This document shows positions 8,113 to 16,167 of a DNA stretch of 32,998 nt, one piece after another. The notes under the pieces are model-generated. The model did not search any database and had not been told where the DNA came from. It was given only the letters and a program-made list of their open reading frames with translations. The stretch spans positions 1-32,998 of the forward strand of contig JAFSJZ010000005.1 in assembly GCA_017449185.1 (NCBI GenBank). Direction: 5' to 3'. The stretch's first letter is position 1. Each line of letters opens with the position of its first letter. The DNA comes from Oscillospiraceae bacterium. Lineage in GTDB: Bacteria; Bacillota; Clostridia; Oscillospirales; Oscillospiraceae. Made by a program: the position numbers and the translations under genes.

Positions 8113-9582
8113 ATGAAAAAGTTCTTAGCCCTTCTTCTTGCGCTGACCATGGTATTTGCGCTTGCGGCCTGCGGCAAGACCGCCGCGCCCGCTCCGTCCG
8201 AAGAGCCCGCCCCCGTTGAGGAGCCCGCTCCGTCCGAAGAGCCCGCCCCGGTCGAAGAGCCCGCCCCGGTCGAGGAGCCCGCTCCCGTCGAGGAGCCTGC
8301 CGCCCCGACCATGGACTACTTCGAATATATCGACGCCGCGCTCGACAGCGAGGTCACGATCGAGGTCTATGTCCAGGCGACCCAGTCCTGGTGGGACAAC
8401 AAGATCACGGTCTATGCCTGTGACGATGGCACCCGCCCCTTCTTTATCTACAACATGGCCTGCTCCGAGGAGGACGCGGCCAAGCTCGTCCCCGGCCAGA
8501 AGATCCGCGTGAGCGGCTTCAAGTCCGAGTGGGCCGGCGAGATCGAGGTCACCGACGCCAGCTTCGCCTTCCTCGACGCCGAGCCCTTCATCGCCCCGCC
8601 CGTCGACCTGACCGCTAACCTCAGGAACGGGGAGGACGCGCTGCTCGCCGTCCAGAACGCCTATGCCGCGTTCAACGGCCTGACCGTCGAGCCCTACGAC
8701 GAGTCCGGCGCCGCCTTCGCCTACAAGGACGCGGAGGGCAAGACCGACGACCTCTACTTCAAGGCCTCCCTTGACGGCAAGGTCTATGATTTCTGCGTGG
8801 AGTTTTATCTCTGCGGCAAGGATACCGACGTGTACAAGGCCGTCGAGGCGCTGCAGGTCGGCGACGTGATCGACATCGAGGGCTTCCTCTACTGGTACAA
8901 CGGGCCCAACCCGCACGTCACCTCCGTCATGCCCCACAACGCCAAGTCCGAGGGCGTGATGACCTATGCCGAATACGCCGCGGCCGAGCTGGACAGCGAA
9001 GTCACGATCGAGGCCTTTGTGCAGGATACCCAGTCCTGGTGGGACAACAAGATCACCGTCTATGCCGCGGACGCCGACGGCGCCTACTTCATCTACAACA
9101 TGGCCTGCTCCGAGGCCGACGCGGCCAGGCTCATCCCCGGGCAGAAGATCCGCGTGACCGGCTATAAGTCCGAGTGGGCCGGCGAGGTCGAGATCGCCGA
9201 GGGCGCGACCTTCGAGTTCGAACACGGCGCGTTCTATGCCGAGGACTTCAACGTGACCGAGCTGCTCGGCAACAAGGATGATCTGCTCGCATACCAGAAC
9301 CGTAAGTGCTTCTTCTCCGACATGACCATCGAGCCCTACGACGAGACCGGCGCCGCCTTCGCCTACAAGGACGCGGAAGGCAAGACCGACGACCTCTACT
9401 TCAAGGCCTCCAAGGACGGCGTGGTCTACGACTTCTGCGTGGAGTACTATCTCCGCGGCCAGGACACGCCGGTTTACAAGGCCGTCGAGGCCCTTGAGGT
9501 CGGCCAGACGGTCGGCATCGAGGCGTATCTCTACTGGTACAACGGCCCCAACCCGCACGTGATCAACGTCATCGTCTTCTGA
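8113..9582 (+). CDS. Lipoprotein with EPAP-rich linker and two tandem 216-residue repeats
   Basis: This 489-aa protein has a signal peptide with lipobox LAAC (Cys 20). A low-complexity linker of repeated PAPVEEP/PAPSEEP units spans about residues 25-65. Two long tandem repeats then offset by 216 residues: SEVTIEVYVQ at 79 recurs as SEVTIEAFVQ at 295. Within each, QSWWDNKITVYA, YFIYNMACSE and PGQKIRV...SEWAGE recur, then EPYDE.GAAFAYKDAEGKTD and LYWYNGPNPHV. The beta-rich pattern with GQKIRV/VGDVIDIEG turns suggests OB-fold-like modules, two per repeat; this is an inference. I do not recognise a named family. It is probably outside the membrane. It has its own promoter and terminator, so function must be sought independently of the ABC operon. 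Confidence 0.85.
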   Translation: MKKFLALLLALTMVFALAACGKTAAPAPSEEPAPVEEPAPSEEPAPVEEPAPVEEPAPVEEPAAPTMDYFEYIDAALDSEVTIEVYVQATQSWWDNKITVYACDDGTRPFFIYNMACSEEDAAKLVPGQKIRVSGFKSEWAGEIEVTDASFAFLDAEPFIAPPVDLTANLRNGEDALLAVQNAYAAFNGLTVEPYDESGAAFAYKDAEGKTDDLYFKASLDGKVYDFCVEFYLCGKDTDVYKAVEALQVGDVIDIEGFLYWYNGPNPHVTSVMPHNAKSEGVMTYAEYAAAELDSEVTIEAFVQDTQSWWDNKITVYAADADGAYFIYNMACSEADAARLIPGQKIRVTGYKSEWAGEVEIAEGATFEFEHGAFYAEDFNVTELLGNKDDLLAYQNRKCFFSDMTIEPYDETGAAFAYKDAEGKTDDLYFKASKDGVVYDFCVEYYLRGQDTPVYKAVEALEVGQTVGIEAYLYWYNGPNPHVINVIVF

Positions 9583-9595
9583 ATCGAAACGCTCC

Positions 9596-9630
9596 ATACG
9601 CCGCAGACAATGTCTGCGGCGTATATTTTT
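9596..9630 (+). terminator. Intrinsic terminator after the repeat lipoprotein
   Basis: The arms at 9596-9609 and 9611-9624 are complementary over 14 positions around a single central base, so the real loop will open further. ATTTTT follows. It starts 14 bp after the lipoprotein stop. Confidence 0.9.
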
Positions 9631-9642
9631 CTTCCTCTGCGG

Positions 9643-9660
9643 GGACAATAGTTCTTGTCC
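9643..9660. promoter_or_regulatory. Dyad upstream of the MazF-like gene (possible operator)
   Basis: GGACAA (9643-9648) and TTGTCC (9655-9660) form a perfect 6-bp inverted repeat separated by 6 nt. A TACAAT hexamer at 9667-9672 could be a -10 element, but no good -35 is seen at the right distance. An autoregulatory role is speculative. Confidence 0.3.
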
Positions 9661-9708
9661 GGTACATACAATGGATTGGGCGACTTTTCTTTCCCCGGAG
9701 TGAAAACC

Positions 9709-10056
9709 ATGAGTATCGTCAAACGCGGAGAGATCTATTACGCCGATCTCAGCCCGGTGGTCGGCAGCGAGCAGGGCGGCATGCGCCCGGTGCTGATCGT
9801 GCAGAACGACACCGGCAACCGCCACAGCCCCACGGTCATCGCCGCCGCCATCACCAGCCGCCTCGACAAGGCGAAGCTGCCCACGCACATCTCGCTCGCG
9901 GAAGGCAGCGCGGGTCTCAACCGCGACAGCATCATCCTGCTCGAGCAGATCCGCACGCTGGATAAATCCCGCCTGCGCGAGCGCATGGGCCGCATCGACG
10001 AGCGCACGATGAACGCCGTCGACGCCGCGCTCGCGGTGAGTTTCGGATTAAACTGA
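9709..10056 (+). CDS. MazF/PemK-family endoribonuclease toxin
   Basis: This 115-aa protein starts [20 protein letters not shown] after MSI and continues [15 protein letters not shown], the MazF/NdoA beta-barrel signature. The likely catalytic pair is Arg 26 and Thr 49 (AAAITSR), equivalent to Arg 25 and Thr 48 of Bacillus subtilis MazF. Family members cut single-stranded mRNA at short motifs. ATG 9709 is chosen over longer in-frame starts because CCGGAG is 8 nt upstream and the family starts here. In Firmicutes an antitoxin gene usually precedes it; here the 126 bp upstream hold a terminator and no open frame of antitoxin size. It could therefore be an orphan or be controlled from elsewhere. 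Confidence 0.92.
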   Translation: MSIVKRGEIYYADLSPVVGSEQGGMRPVLIVQNDTGNRHSPTVIAAAITSRLDKAKLPTHISLAEGSAGLNRDSIILLEQIRTLDKSRLRERMGRIDERTMNAVDAALAVSFGLN

Positions 10057-10070
10057 GCAGTCATACAAGA

Positions 10071-10105
10071 ACGCCTCTCCCCGTACAATGGGGAGAGGTG
10101 TTTTT
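10071..10105 (+). terminator. Intrinsic terminator overlapping the next gene's ribosome binding site
   Basis: The arms at 10071-10082 and 10090-10101 pair over 12 bp (one G-U) around a 7-nt loop, followed by TTTTT at 10101-10105. It lies 15 bp after the MazF-like stop. The 3' arm contains GGGGAGAGG, the only ribosome binding site candidate for the ATG at 10106. Confidence 0.85.
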
Positions 10106-10519
10106 ATGATCATCCCGATCCTTCACGACGGGCGAAGCATCGGCTCGCTCGAGACGCGCCGCGAGGGAGCCTATACGCTCTTCGAGGCGCGCTGCGCCTT
10201 TATACCCGGCGTGCGGCGCTTGTGGGTATACGGAGAGGGCGGACGCGGCTGCCTCGGCGTGATGCAGCCCGAGGACGGAGAGCTGAGGCTGCGGACAAGG
10301 CGCTCCCGCGCGGACATGCGCACGTTCCCGAGGGAGTTTACTTATGCGGGCTTTGCGGAAGGGAGAGCGAGCGCGCCGCCGCGCGGAGAAGAAAAAGCCT
10401 TCATTTTCGTAGACAGGGGCGTGCGCTACCTTGCGCTGCCCTGTACGCTGAACAAAGCGCGGCCGGGGCTGCGCCTCCGTGAGATCGGCGGGAGGCGCTA
10501 TCTGCTATTTCGCTGTTGA
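10106..10519 (+). CDS. Hypothetical protein, 137 aa
   Basis: I do not recognise a family. The protein is arginine-rich and soluble-looking, with no signal peptide or membrane segment. It starts MIIPILHDGRSIGSLETRRE, has a beta-rich N-terminal half (FEARCAFIPGVRRLWVYGEG) and ends GLRLREIGGRRYLLFRC. GC-rich third positions match the neighbours, which supports a real gene. ATG 10106 has GGGGAGAGG 8 nt upstream, but that sequence is the 3' arm of a terminator hairpin. An alternative ATG at 10088 sits in the hairpin loop. The gene ends at the pdp promoter, whose -35 overlaps the stop codon. Confidence 0.65.
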   Translation: MIIPILHDGRSIGSLETRREGAYTLFEARCAFIPGVRRLWVYGEGGRGCLGVMQPEDGELRLRTRRSRADMRTFPREFTYAGFAEGRASAPPRGEEKAFIFVDRGVRYLALPCTLNKARPGLRLREIGGRRYLLFRC

Positions 10520-10544
10520 GAAAAAGAGAGGACTGCGCTATAAT
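10516..10544 (+). promoter_or_regulatory. Promoter of the nucleoside phosphorylase gene
   Basis: TTGAGA at 10516-10521, a 17-bp spacer, then TATAAT at 10539-10544. The -35 overlaps the stop codon of the preceding gene. The start codon lies about 27 nt beyond the expected transcription start. Confidence 0.8.
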
Positions 10545-10577
10545 AGGACCATCCAAACCAAGAAACGGGGCGATGAT

Positions 10578-11885
10578 ATGCGCATGTCCGACCTGATCGC
10601 GAAAAAGCGCGACGGCGAGCGTCTGACCACGGAGGAGATTTCGGAGATGATCCGTCTCTACACCGCAGGGGAGATCCCGGACTATCAGATGAGCGCGATG
10701 TGCATGGCGATCCTTTTCCGCGGCATGGACGACGCCGAGATCCTGGACCTGACGATGAGCATGATGCACTCCGGCGAGACGCTGGACCTCTCGCCGATCC
10801 GCGGCGTCAAGGCGGACAAGCACTCCACGGGCGGCGTCGGCGACAAGACGAGCCTCGTGCTCTGCCCGATGGTGGCCGCCTGCGGCGTGAAGATCGCCAA
10901 GATGTCCGGCCGCGGCCTGGGGCACACCGGCGGCACGATCGACAAGCTCGAGAGCTTCCCGGGCTTCGTCACGGGCATCTCCGAGGAGCGCTTTTTCGAA
11001 AACGTCAACCGCATCGGCATCGCCCTCGCCGGCCAGACGGCGGAGGTCTGCCCCGCGGACAAAAAGCTCTACGCTCTGCGCGACGTGACCGGGACCGTGC
11101 CGAGCATCCCGCTGATCGTCAGCTCCATCATGTCCAAGAAGCTGGCCGCCGGCGCGGACGTGATCGTGCTGGACGTCAAGTGCGGATCCGGCGCCTTTAT
11201 GAAGACGCCCGCGCAGGCGCGTGAGCTGGCCGAGGGCCTCACGCGCGTGGGCACGCTGGCGGGGCGCAAGTGCGCCGCCGTCATCACCGACATGGACGAG
11301 CCGCTCGGCTTCGCCGTCGGCAACGCGCTGGAGGTCAAAGAGGCGATCGACGTGCTCGCCGGGCGCACCGAGGCGGGCGAGCTGCTTGAGCTGTGCCTCG
11401 CGCTGGGCAGCCAGATCCTGACGCTCGCGGGCCTCGCCGCGGACGAGGCGGAGGCAAAAGAAAAGCTGCTCTCCACGATCGCGGACGGCAGCGCGCTGAA
11501 AAAGCTCGCGGAGCTGGTCGAGGCGCAGTACGGCGACCCGCGCGCGGTGTACGACACCTCGCTGCTGCCCGCCGCGCCGGCAACGCTGGAAGTGCCTGCT
11601 GAAAAGGGCGGCTGGGTCGGCCACATCGAGGCCGAGGACGTCGGGCTCGTGTCCATGAAGCTGGGCGGCGGCCGCGCCACGAAGGAGAGCACGATCGACC
11701 TCTCGGTCGGCGTCGTTCTGAAAAAGAAGGTCGGCGACCGCGTCGAGGCGGGCGAAAGCCTGGGCACGATCCACGCCTCGGACGCGGAGAAGGCCGCCGA
11801 GGCCGCGGAGCTGCTGCGGAAGTGCTACACCTTCTCCGACACGCCCGTGCAGAGAGAGCCTTTCATCAAGGGCATCGTGAGCTGA
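10578..11885 (+). CDS. pdp: Pyrimidine-nucleoside phosphorylase
   Basis: This 435-aa protein catalyses phosphorolysis of uridine, thymidine and deoxyuridine to base plus (deoxy)ribose 1-phosphate in pyrimidine salvage. The family signature KHSTGGVGDKTSLVLCPMVA appears at about residues 80-99, then SGRGLGHTGGTIDKLES, the phosphate- and substrate-binding loops shared with thymidine phosphorylase. DVKCGSGAFMKT follows the hinge. The C-terminal domain contains GGWVGHIEAEDVG and GGGRATKESTIDLSVG. Length fits Firmicutes Pdp. ATG 10578 or the nearby ATG 10584 could start the protein; GGGG at 10567-10570 suits either. It has its own promoter and terminator. Confidence 0.94.
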   Translation: MRMSDLIAKKRDGERLTTEEISEMIRLYTAGEIPDYQMSAMCMAILFRGMDDAEILDLTMSMMHSGETLDLSPIRGVKADKHSTGGVGDKTSLVLCPMVAACGVKIAKMSGRGLGHTGGTIDKLESFPGFVTGISEERFFENVNRIGIALAGQTAEVCPADKKLYALRDVTGTVPSIPLIVSSIMSKKLAAGADVIVLDVKCGSGAFMKTPAQARELAEGLTRVGTLAGRKCAAVITDMDEPLGFAVGNALEVKEAIDVLAGRTEAGELLELCLALGSQILTLAGLAADEAEAKEKLLSTIADGSALKKLAELVEAQYGDPRAVYDTSLLPAAPATLEVPAEKGGWVGHIEAEDVGLVSMKLGGGRATKESTIDLSVGVVLKKKVGDRVEAGESLGTIHASDAEKAAEAAELLRKCYTFSDTPVQREPFIKGIVS

Positions 11886-11895
11886 AGCAAACAAA

Positions 11896-11930
11896 AAGAA
11901 ATCCCCCGACCGACGGTCGGGGGATTTCTT
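11896..11930. terminator. Bidirectional terminator between pdp and pullulanase
   Basis: The arms at 11896-11911 and 11915-11930 are perfectly complementary over 16 bp around the 3-nt loop GAC. The 3' flank is T-rich on the plus strand, and the A-rich 5' flank gives TTTCTTTTTG on the minus strand. It serves both convergent genes. Confidence 0.9.
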
Positions 11931-11934
11931 CGCT

Positions 11935-14604
11935 TTATTGTTTCACCAGCAGCACGCCGCGGCCTTCGACGTCCGCCCCGCCCGTGAGCGAAGAGGAGGC
12001 GCCGAGCAGCGCTGTCCAGCGACCCTCCGGCAGCGTGACCGTCACGGCCTCCGCGTTCGGATTGAAGAAGGCGCAGGCGACGAGCTTTCCGTTTTGTGTC
12101 CAGTTCACGGCGATCACGTTGTCCGCAAGCGTCTCGGCAGACACGTCGGCATCCGTGAAGAAGGCGTTGGAGCGGCGCAGACCGATCAGAGCGGCGTAAT
12201 AGCGGCTCATATCGTATGCGTCGCTTCCGGGCACGAGGCTCTCCCAGTCGAGGTTGTTCACCGCGTCGGAGGAGGCGTAGCTGTTGCCGTCGCCGCCTTT
12301 TGTGCGCAGCATTTCCTCACCCGCGAGGAAGAAGGGCGTCCCGCGCGAGAACATCACGACCGCCGCGCCGAGGCGCTGCATCGCAAGCCGATCCTCTTCC
12401 GGGGCGTTCGGACAGGTGCTGCTCAGCTTGTCCCACAGCGTGTGGTTGTCGTGCGAGGACATGTAGTTGACGACCATGGCGTCCTCGACGCTCCAGCTCA
12501 CGCCGGAGGTCTTGACGCCTCCCGTGAGACCGAAGATCACCTGCGAGGCCGTGGCCTTGCCCGCCTTGCCGTTGATGTAGCCCGCGTCCGCAAGGTTGAA
12601 CACGCTGCCCTTGAGCCCGTCGCGGATCACGTCGTTGAACACGGCGACAGAGCCGATCGCGCCTTTCGAAGCCGTGATCGTGTGGATGTTGGCCTGGTTG
12701 GCCTGCAGCCTGTCGCGCAGCGCGCTCGTGCCGCCCGTCCAGCCCTCGCCGTAGATCAGCGCCTGCGGGTTGATCGCGTGCACGGCGCGCTCGATCTCCT
12801 GCATGGTCTCGACGTCGTGCAGCGCCATGAGATCGAAGCGGAAGCCGTCGATCTTGTATTCCTTCGCCCAGTAGCAGACCGAGTCGACCATGTACTTGCG
12901 GAACATCGCGCGATCCGAGGCGGTCTCGTTGCCGCAGCCGCTGCCGTTGGAGGGGCTGCCGTCGGGCTCGAAGCGGTAATAGTAGTAGGGGACGATGCGG
13001 TTGAGGTTGGAGTCGAGACTGTAGGTGTGGTTGTACACCACGTCCATCACGACGCCGATGCCGTTTTGGTGCAGGCTCTGCACCATCTGCTTGAACTCGT
13101 TGATACGCACTTCCCCGTGACAGGGGTCGGTGGAGTAGCTGCCCTCGGGGACGTTGTAGTTCTTCGGGTCGTAGCCCCAGTTGAACTGCGGCGCGTCCGA
13201 GCTCTCGTCCACGGTGGCGTAGTCGTAGACCGGCTGAAGATGCACATGTGTGATCCCGAGCTCCTTGAGGTAATCCACACCCACCGGCACGCCCGCGGCG
13301 TTCTTCAGCCCCGTCTCGGTGAAGGCGAGGTACTTGCCCGGATACGCCGAGGCGGCGATCGTGTTGGAGAAGTCGCGCACGTGCACCTCCCAGATCACCG
13401 CGTCGGAATAGGACTTCAGGCCCTTGTAAAACGCAGAAGCGCGGAAGCCTTGCGGGTCAGTGGAGGCGAGGTCGACGACCATGCCGCGCTCGCCGTTCAC
13501 GCCCGCGGCGCGGGCATAGGGGTCGACGGCCTCCTGCTCTCCGAGGCAGGTAGCGACGAGGTAGGTGTAATAGGTGCCGTGCCCGCAGGCGTACTCGCCC
13601 GTCCACACGCCCTTCTCGCCTTTCTCCATCGCGAGCTCCGCGAAGGGCTCGCCGCCGTCTCCCGTCTCGAAGAGACGCAGCGTGACCGCGCTCGCCGTCG
13701 GCGCCCAGAGCTTGAACACGGTCTTGTTTCCGTCGATCACCGCGCCGAGGTCGTCGCCGTCGTAGACGCAGTCGGCGAGGAACTCCTCGCTGTCAAAGAT
13801 GCCCGTCGGCACGGCGACAGCGCTGCCGTAGCCCTCGACCTCCACCGTGTAGCTGCGGGAGAGATCGAGGCTCTCCCCGACCGTGATCGTCCCCGAGACG
13901 ACCTCGTTGTTGAGGCTGCTCAGGGCTTCGATCGGCAGGACGCGGTTGCCGTCGAGGACGCGGATCTGGTCGAGAGACGTGATGCGCACAGCGGGGGAGA
14001 CCGTATAGCGGATCTCCGTCGGGGAGAGGATACCGGCCATTTTGAAGTTGCGCAGAGGCTCTAAAGTCGCCCCGCCGTCCCGGCTGATGTACTGCATTTG
14101 ATCACCGCTTTTCAGATAGATCTCCGTTTGCTCGCCCGTGAGGACGGCAAAGCGGTCGCCGTCATAGTCCTTGGTCGCCTCGCCCCAGGTGCTTCCGCCG
14201 GGAGCGGAGCAGTTCCGCCGGACGATGAAGCCGACCGTCTCGATCTCCCGCGGCACGTTCAGCACGATCTTCGCGCCGTAAGCGCAGGGGTGGAACAGCT
14301 CGCCGTGGCCGTCCTTGCCGGGATACCAGACCCATACGTCACAGTTATCATAGTTGCCGGTCGGGCTCTTCCAATACAGCGTCAGCTGCCGACAGCCCTC
14401 CTCCGGCGGAAGACTGTATTCCTCCGCCGCGTCCTGCGCGGGCGCGGGCTCTTCGGCGGCGGACTGCTCCACGGCGGGCGCGGGCTCTTCCGCCGCGGGG
14501 GCAGGCTCGGCGGCAGGAGCGGGTTTTGCCTCCGCGCAGCCGGAAAGGAGCGTCAGAAGAAGCGTTAGCGCAAGCAGGAGAGCAAGGATTCGTTTTTGTT
14601 TCAT
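11935..14604 (-). CDS. Type I pullulanase lipoprotein (GH13)
   Basis: This 889-aa protein is a surface debranching enzyme cleaving alpha-1,6 bonds in pullulan and branched alpha-glucans. Signal peptide with lipobox LSGC (Cys 23), then a Pro/Ala/Glu linker (25-60). A CBM41-like starch-binding region spans about 72-165 (LTLYWKSPTGNYD, VWVWYPGKDG), followed by a linker domain and a CBM48-like domain (about 290-355). The GH13 barrel carries the type I signature NWGYDP (475-480), YNHTY (524-528), nucleophile Asp 591 (GFRFD), acid/base Glu 620 (YGEGW) and Asp 719 (SSHDN). ATG at 14604 is chosen because GGGAGA is 8 nt upstream and it opens the signal peptide; longer in-frame starts are less likely. 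It lies downstream of the aminotransferase gene, and a hairpin separates them. Confidence 0.95.
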   Translation of the reverse strand: MKQKRILALLLALTLLLTLLSGCAEAKPAPAAEPAPAAEEPAPAVEQSAAEEPAPAQDAAEEYSLPPEEGCRQLTLYWKSPTGNYDNCDVWVWYPGKDGHGELFHPCAYGAKIVLNVPREIETVGFIVRRNCSAPGGSTWGEATKDYDGDRFAVLTGEQTEIYLKSGDQMQYISRDGGATLEPLRNFKMAGILSPTEIRYTVSPAVRITSLDQIRVLDGNRVLPIEALSSLNNEVVSGTITVGESLDLSRSYTVEVEGYGSAVAVPTGIFDSEEFLADCVYDGDDLGAVIDGNKTVFKLWAPTASAVTLRLFETGDGGEPFAELAMEKGEKGVWTGEYACGHGTYYTYLVATCLGEQEAVDPYARAAGVNGERGMVVDLASTDPQGFRASAFYKGLKSYSDAVIWEVHVRDFSNTIAASAYPGKYLAFTETGLKNAAGVPVGVDYLKELGITHVHLQPVYDYATVDESSDAPQFNWGYDPKNYNVPEGSYSTDPCHGEVRINEFKQMVQSLHQNGIGVVMDVVYNHTYSLDSNLNRIVPYYYYRFEPDGSPSNGSGCGNETASDRAMFRKYMVDSVCYWAKEYKIDGFRFDLMALHDVETMQEIERAVHAINPQALIYGEGWTGGTSALRDRLQANQANIHTITASKGAIGSVAVFNDVIRDGLKGSVFNLADAGYINGKAGKATASQVIFGLTGGVKTSGVSWSVEDAMVVNYMSSHDNHTLWDKLSSTCPNAPEEDRLAMQRLGAAVVMFSRGTPFFLAGEEMLRTKGGDGNSYASSDAVNNLDWESLVPGSDAYDMSRYYAALIGLRRSNAFFTDADVSAETLADNVIAVNWTQNGKLVACAFFNPNAEAVTVTLPEGRWTALLGASSSLTGGADVEGRGVLLVKQ

Positions 14605-14627
14605 AAGGATCATCTCCCGAATTAATT

Positions 14628-14652
14628 CATCCGCCGGGAGCACCGGCGGATG
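14628..14652 (-). terminator. Hairpin between aminotransferase and pullulanase genes
   Basis: Perfect 10-bp stem (14628-14637/14643-14652, CATCCGCCGG) around a 5-nt loop, 22 bp past the aminotransferase stop on the minus strand. It is followed there by AATTAATTC rather than a strong T run, so termination may be partial. Confidence 0.55.
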
Positions 14653-14673
14653 AGATAAGAGGCGCGGAAAAAC

Positions 14674-15951
14674 TCAGCCCGCCAGCAGTTTGTTCAGCGC
14701 GGCCAGACGCATCGAAACGCAGTAGATCTCCATTGCCTGTTCAAGCTGTTCGACCGGCGGGAGAGAGGGAGCCACGCGCATGTTGCTGTCCAGCGGGTCC
14801 TTGCCGTAGGGGTAGGTCGCGCCGGCGCCGGTCATCGTCAGGCCGGCCTCCTTGGAGAGCCGCCAGGTCTCCTTCGCGATGCCGGGCATCGTGTTGACGG
14901 AGACGAAGTAGCCGCCCATCGGCTTTTCCCACTCGGCGAGGCCGCGCGGGGCGATCTCGCGCTCGAGCCAGTCGAGCACACAGCGGAACTTCGGGCCGAG
15001 GATCGCCGCGTGGCGCTTCATCAGCGCGATCACGCCGTCCTTGTTCTTCAGGTAGCGCACATGGCGCAGCTGGTTGACCTTGTCGAAGGAGATCATCTGG
15101 ATGTTCATCAGCTTCTTCATGTAGGCCATGTTGTTCGGACTGCAGGCGAAGACCGCCACGCCCGCGCCGGGGAAGGTGATCTTGGAGGTCGAGGCGAACT
15201 CAAACACCATGTCGGCGTTGCCGTATTTCTCGCACTCGCTGAGGATGTCCGGGAAGGGCAGATGCTCGCCGAAGAACTCGTGCATGCAGTAGGCGTTGTC
15301 CCACATGAGCAGGAAGTCCTTTGCCGCGGGCTTCATCGAGGCGATGCGGCGGATCGTCTCGTCGCTGTAAACGATACCGTCGGGGTTGGAATACTTCGGC
15401 ACGCACCACATGCCGCGCACGGCCTCGTCACGGATCAGCTCCTCGACGAGGTCCATGTCCGGGCCCCCGGCCGTCATGGGGATCGTGATCATCTCGGCGC
15501 CGAAGCTCTGCGTGATCGCAAAATGGCGGTCATAGCCCGGAGCGGGGCAGAGCCACTTGACCTTATCGAGCTTGCCCCAGGGCTTCTCGCTCATCACGCG
15601 GCCGTGGGTGTAGGCCTTGGCGATCGTGTCGTACATCAGCGTCAGCGAGGCGTTGCCGCCGCAGAAAATATTCTCCGGCTTCGTGCCGAGCATTTCGGCA
15701 AAGAGCTTCTGGCAGGAGGGCAGGCCCTCGAGATTGCCGTAGTTGCGCACGTCGATCCCGTCGCATATATAGTCGCTGTCGGAGCGCAGGATATCCATCA
15801 TCTCGCTGGTCATGTCCAGCTGCTCCGTGCTGGGCTTGCCGCGCGCCATGTTCAGCTTCAGGTCTTTGGCCTTGAGCGCGTCATAGAGTGCCTGTACCTC
15901 TTCGCGCTCGGCGAGCAGTTCCTCTCTGGTCATATCGGCGTACTTTTTCAT
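14674..15951 (-). CDS. Aspartate-type aminotransferase (PF12897/MocR-type fold I group)
   Basis: This 425-aa PLP enzyme resembles the subgroup of aspartate aminotransferases that open LNMARGKPSTEQLDM (residues 33-47), with YGNLEGLPSCQKLFAE and FCGGNASLTLMYDT. The PLP-binding lysine is probably Lys 257 (FASTSKITFPG), with Asp 218/Asn 219 (MWDNAYC) and Asn 189/Pro 190/Asp 191. The C-terminal DSNMRVAPSLP supplies the carboxylate-binding arginine. Expected reaction: aspartate plus 2-oxoglutarate to oxaloacetate plus glutamate; the substrate is inferred from family. ATG 15951 is chosen because an AAGGAAAGGA ribosome binding site precedes it and the promoter lies about 60 bp upstream. Confidence 0.88.
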   Translation of the reverse strand: MKKYADMTREELLAEREEVQALYDALKAKDLKLNMARGKPSTEQLDMTSEMMDILRSDSDYICDGIDVRNYGNLEGLPSCQKLFAEMLGTKPENIFCGGNASLTLMYDTIAKAYTHGRVMSEKPWGKLDKVKWLCPAPGYDRHFAITQSFGAEMITIPMTAGGPDMDLVEELIRDEAVRGMWCVPKYSNPDGIVYSDETIRRIASMKPAAKDFLLMWDNAYCMHEFFGEHLPFPDILSECEKYGNADMVFEFASTSKITFPGAGVAVFACSPNNMAYMKKLMNIQMISFDKVNQLRHVRYLKNKDGVIALMKRHAAILGPKFRCVLDWLEREIAPRGLAEWEKPMGGYFVSVNTMPGIAKETWRLSKEAGLTMTGAGATYPYGKDPLDSNMRVAPSLPPVEQLEQAMEIYCVSMRLAALNKLLAG

Positions 15952-16013
15952 AGAACGCGTCCTTTCCTTGTTCCGCGGCGTTTTTCGCGCCGTCGTATTG
16001 GTTTGCTTCGTCA

Positions 16014-16042
16014 ATCATACCATATGCGGCGCGTTTCATCAA
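16014..16042 (-). promoter_or_regulatory. Promoter of the aminotransferase gene
   Basis: On the minus strand TTGATG (16037-16042), a 17-bp spacer, then TATGAT (16014-16019). Transcription would start near 16007, about 55 nt before ATG 15951. Confidence 0.7.
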
Positions 16043-16124
16043 GTCGGATTAGGCGAATTCTCATAAAAGAACGGCGTTTTCCGTCCCGCCCCGGGAACTG
16101 CCTCTTTCCCTTTGCCTTCGTCCG

Positions 16125-16133
16125 TGTTACAAT
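16125..16133 (+). promoter_or_regulatory. Extended -10 promoter of the permease-racemase pair
   Basis: TGTTACAAT gives a TGn extension on the -10 hexamer TACAAT (16128-16133). Only a poor -35 (TTTCCC at 16105-16110) is present at 17 bp. The start codon is 35 nt downstream. Confidence 0.5.
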
Positions 16134-16167
16134 GCCGATAAGAAAGAACGGAGGGAGGAGAGAGACG

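Noticed and set aside
8183-8300. Tandem DNA repeat with a structural role
   Set aside because: It encodes the PAPVEEP-type linker of the lipoprotein in frame; low complexity is explained by the protein.
11938-14064. 708-codon plus-strand frame opposite pullulanase
   Set aside because: The pullulanase frame has all GH13 catalytic motifs; the opposite frame has none and is rich in His/Arg/Val from codon complementarity.
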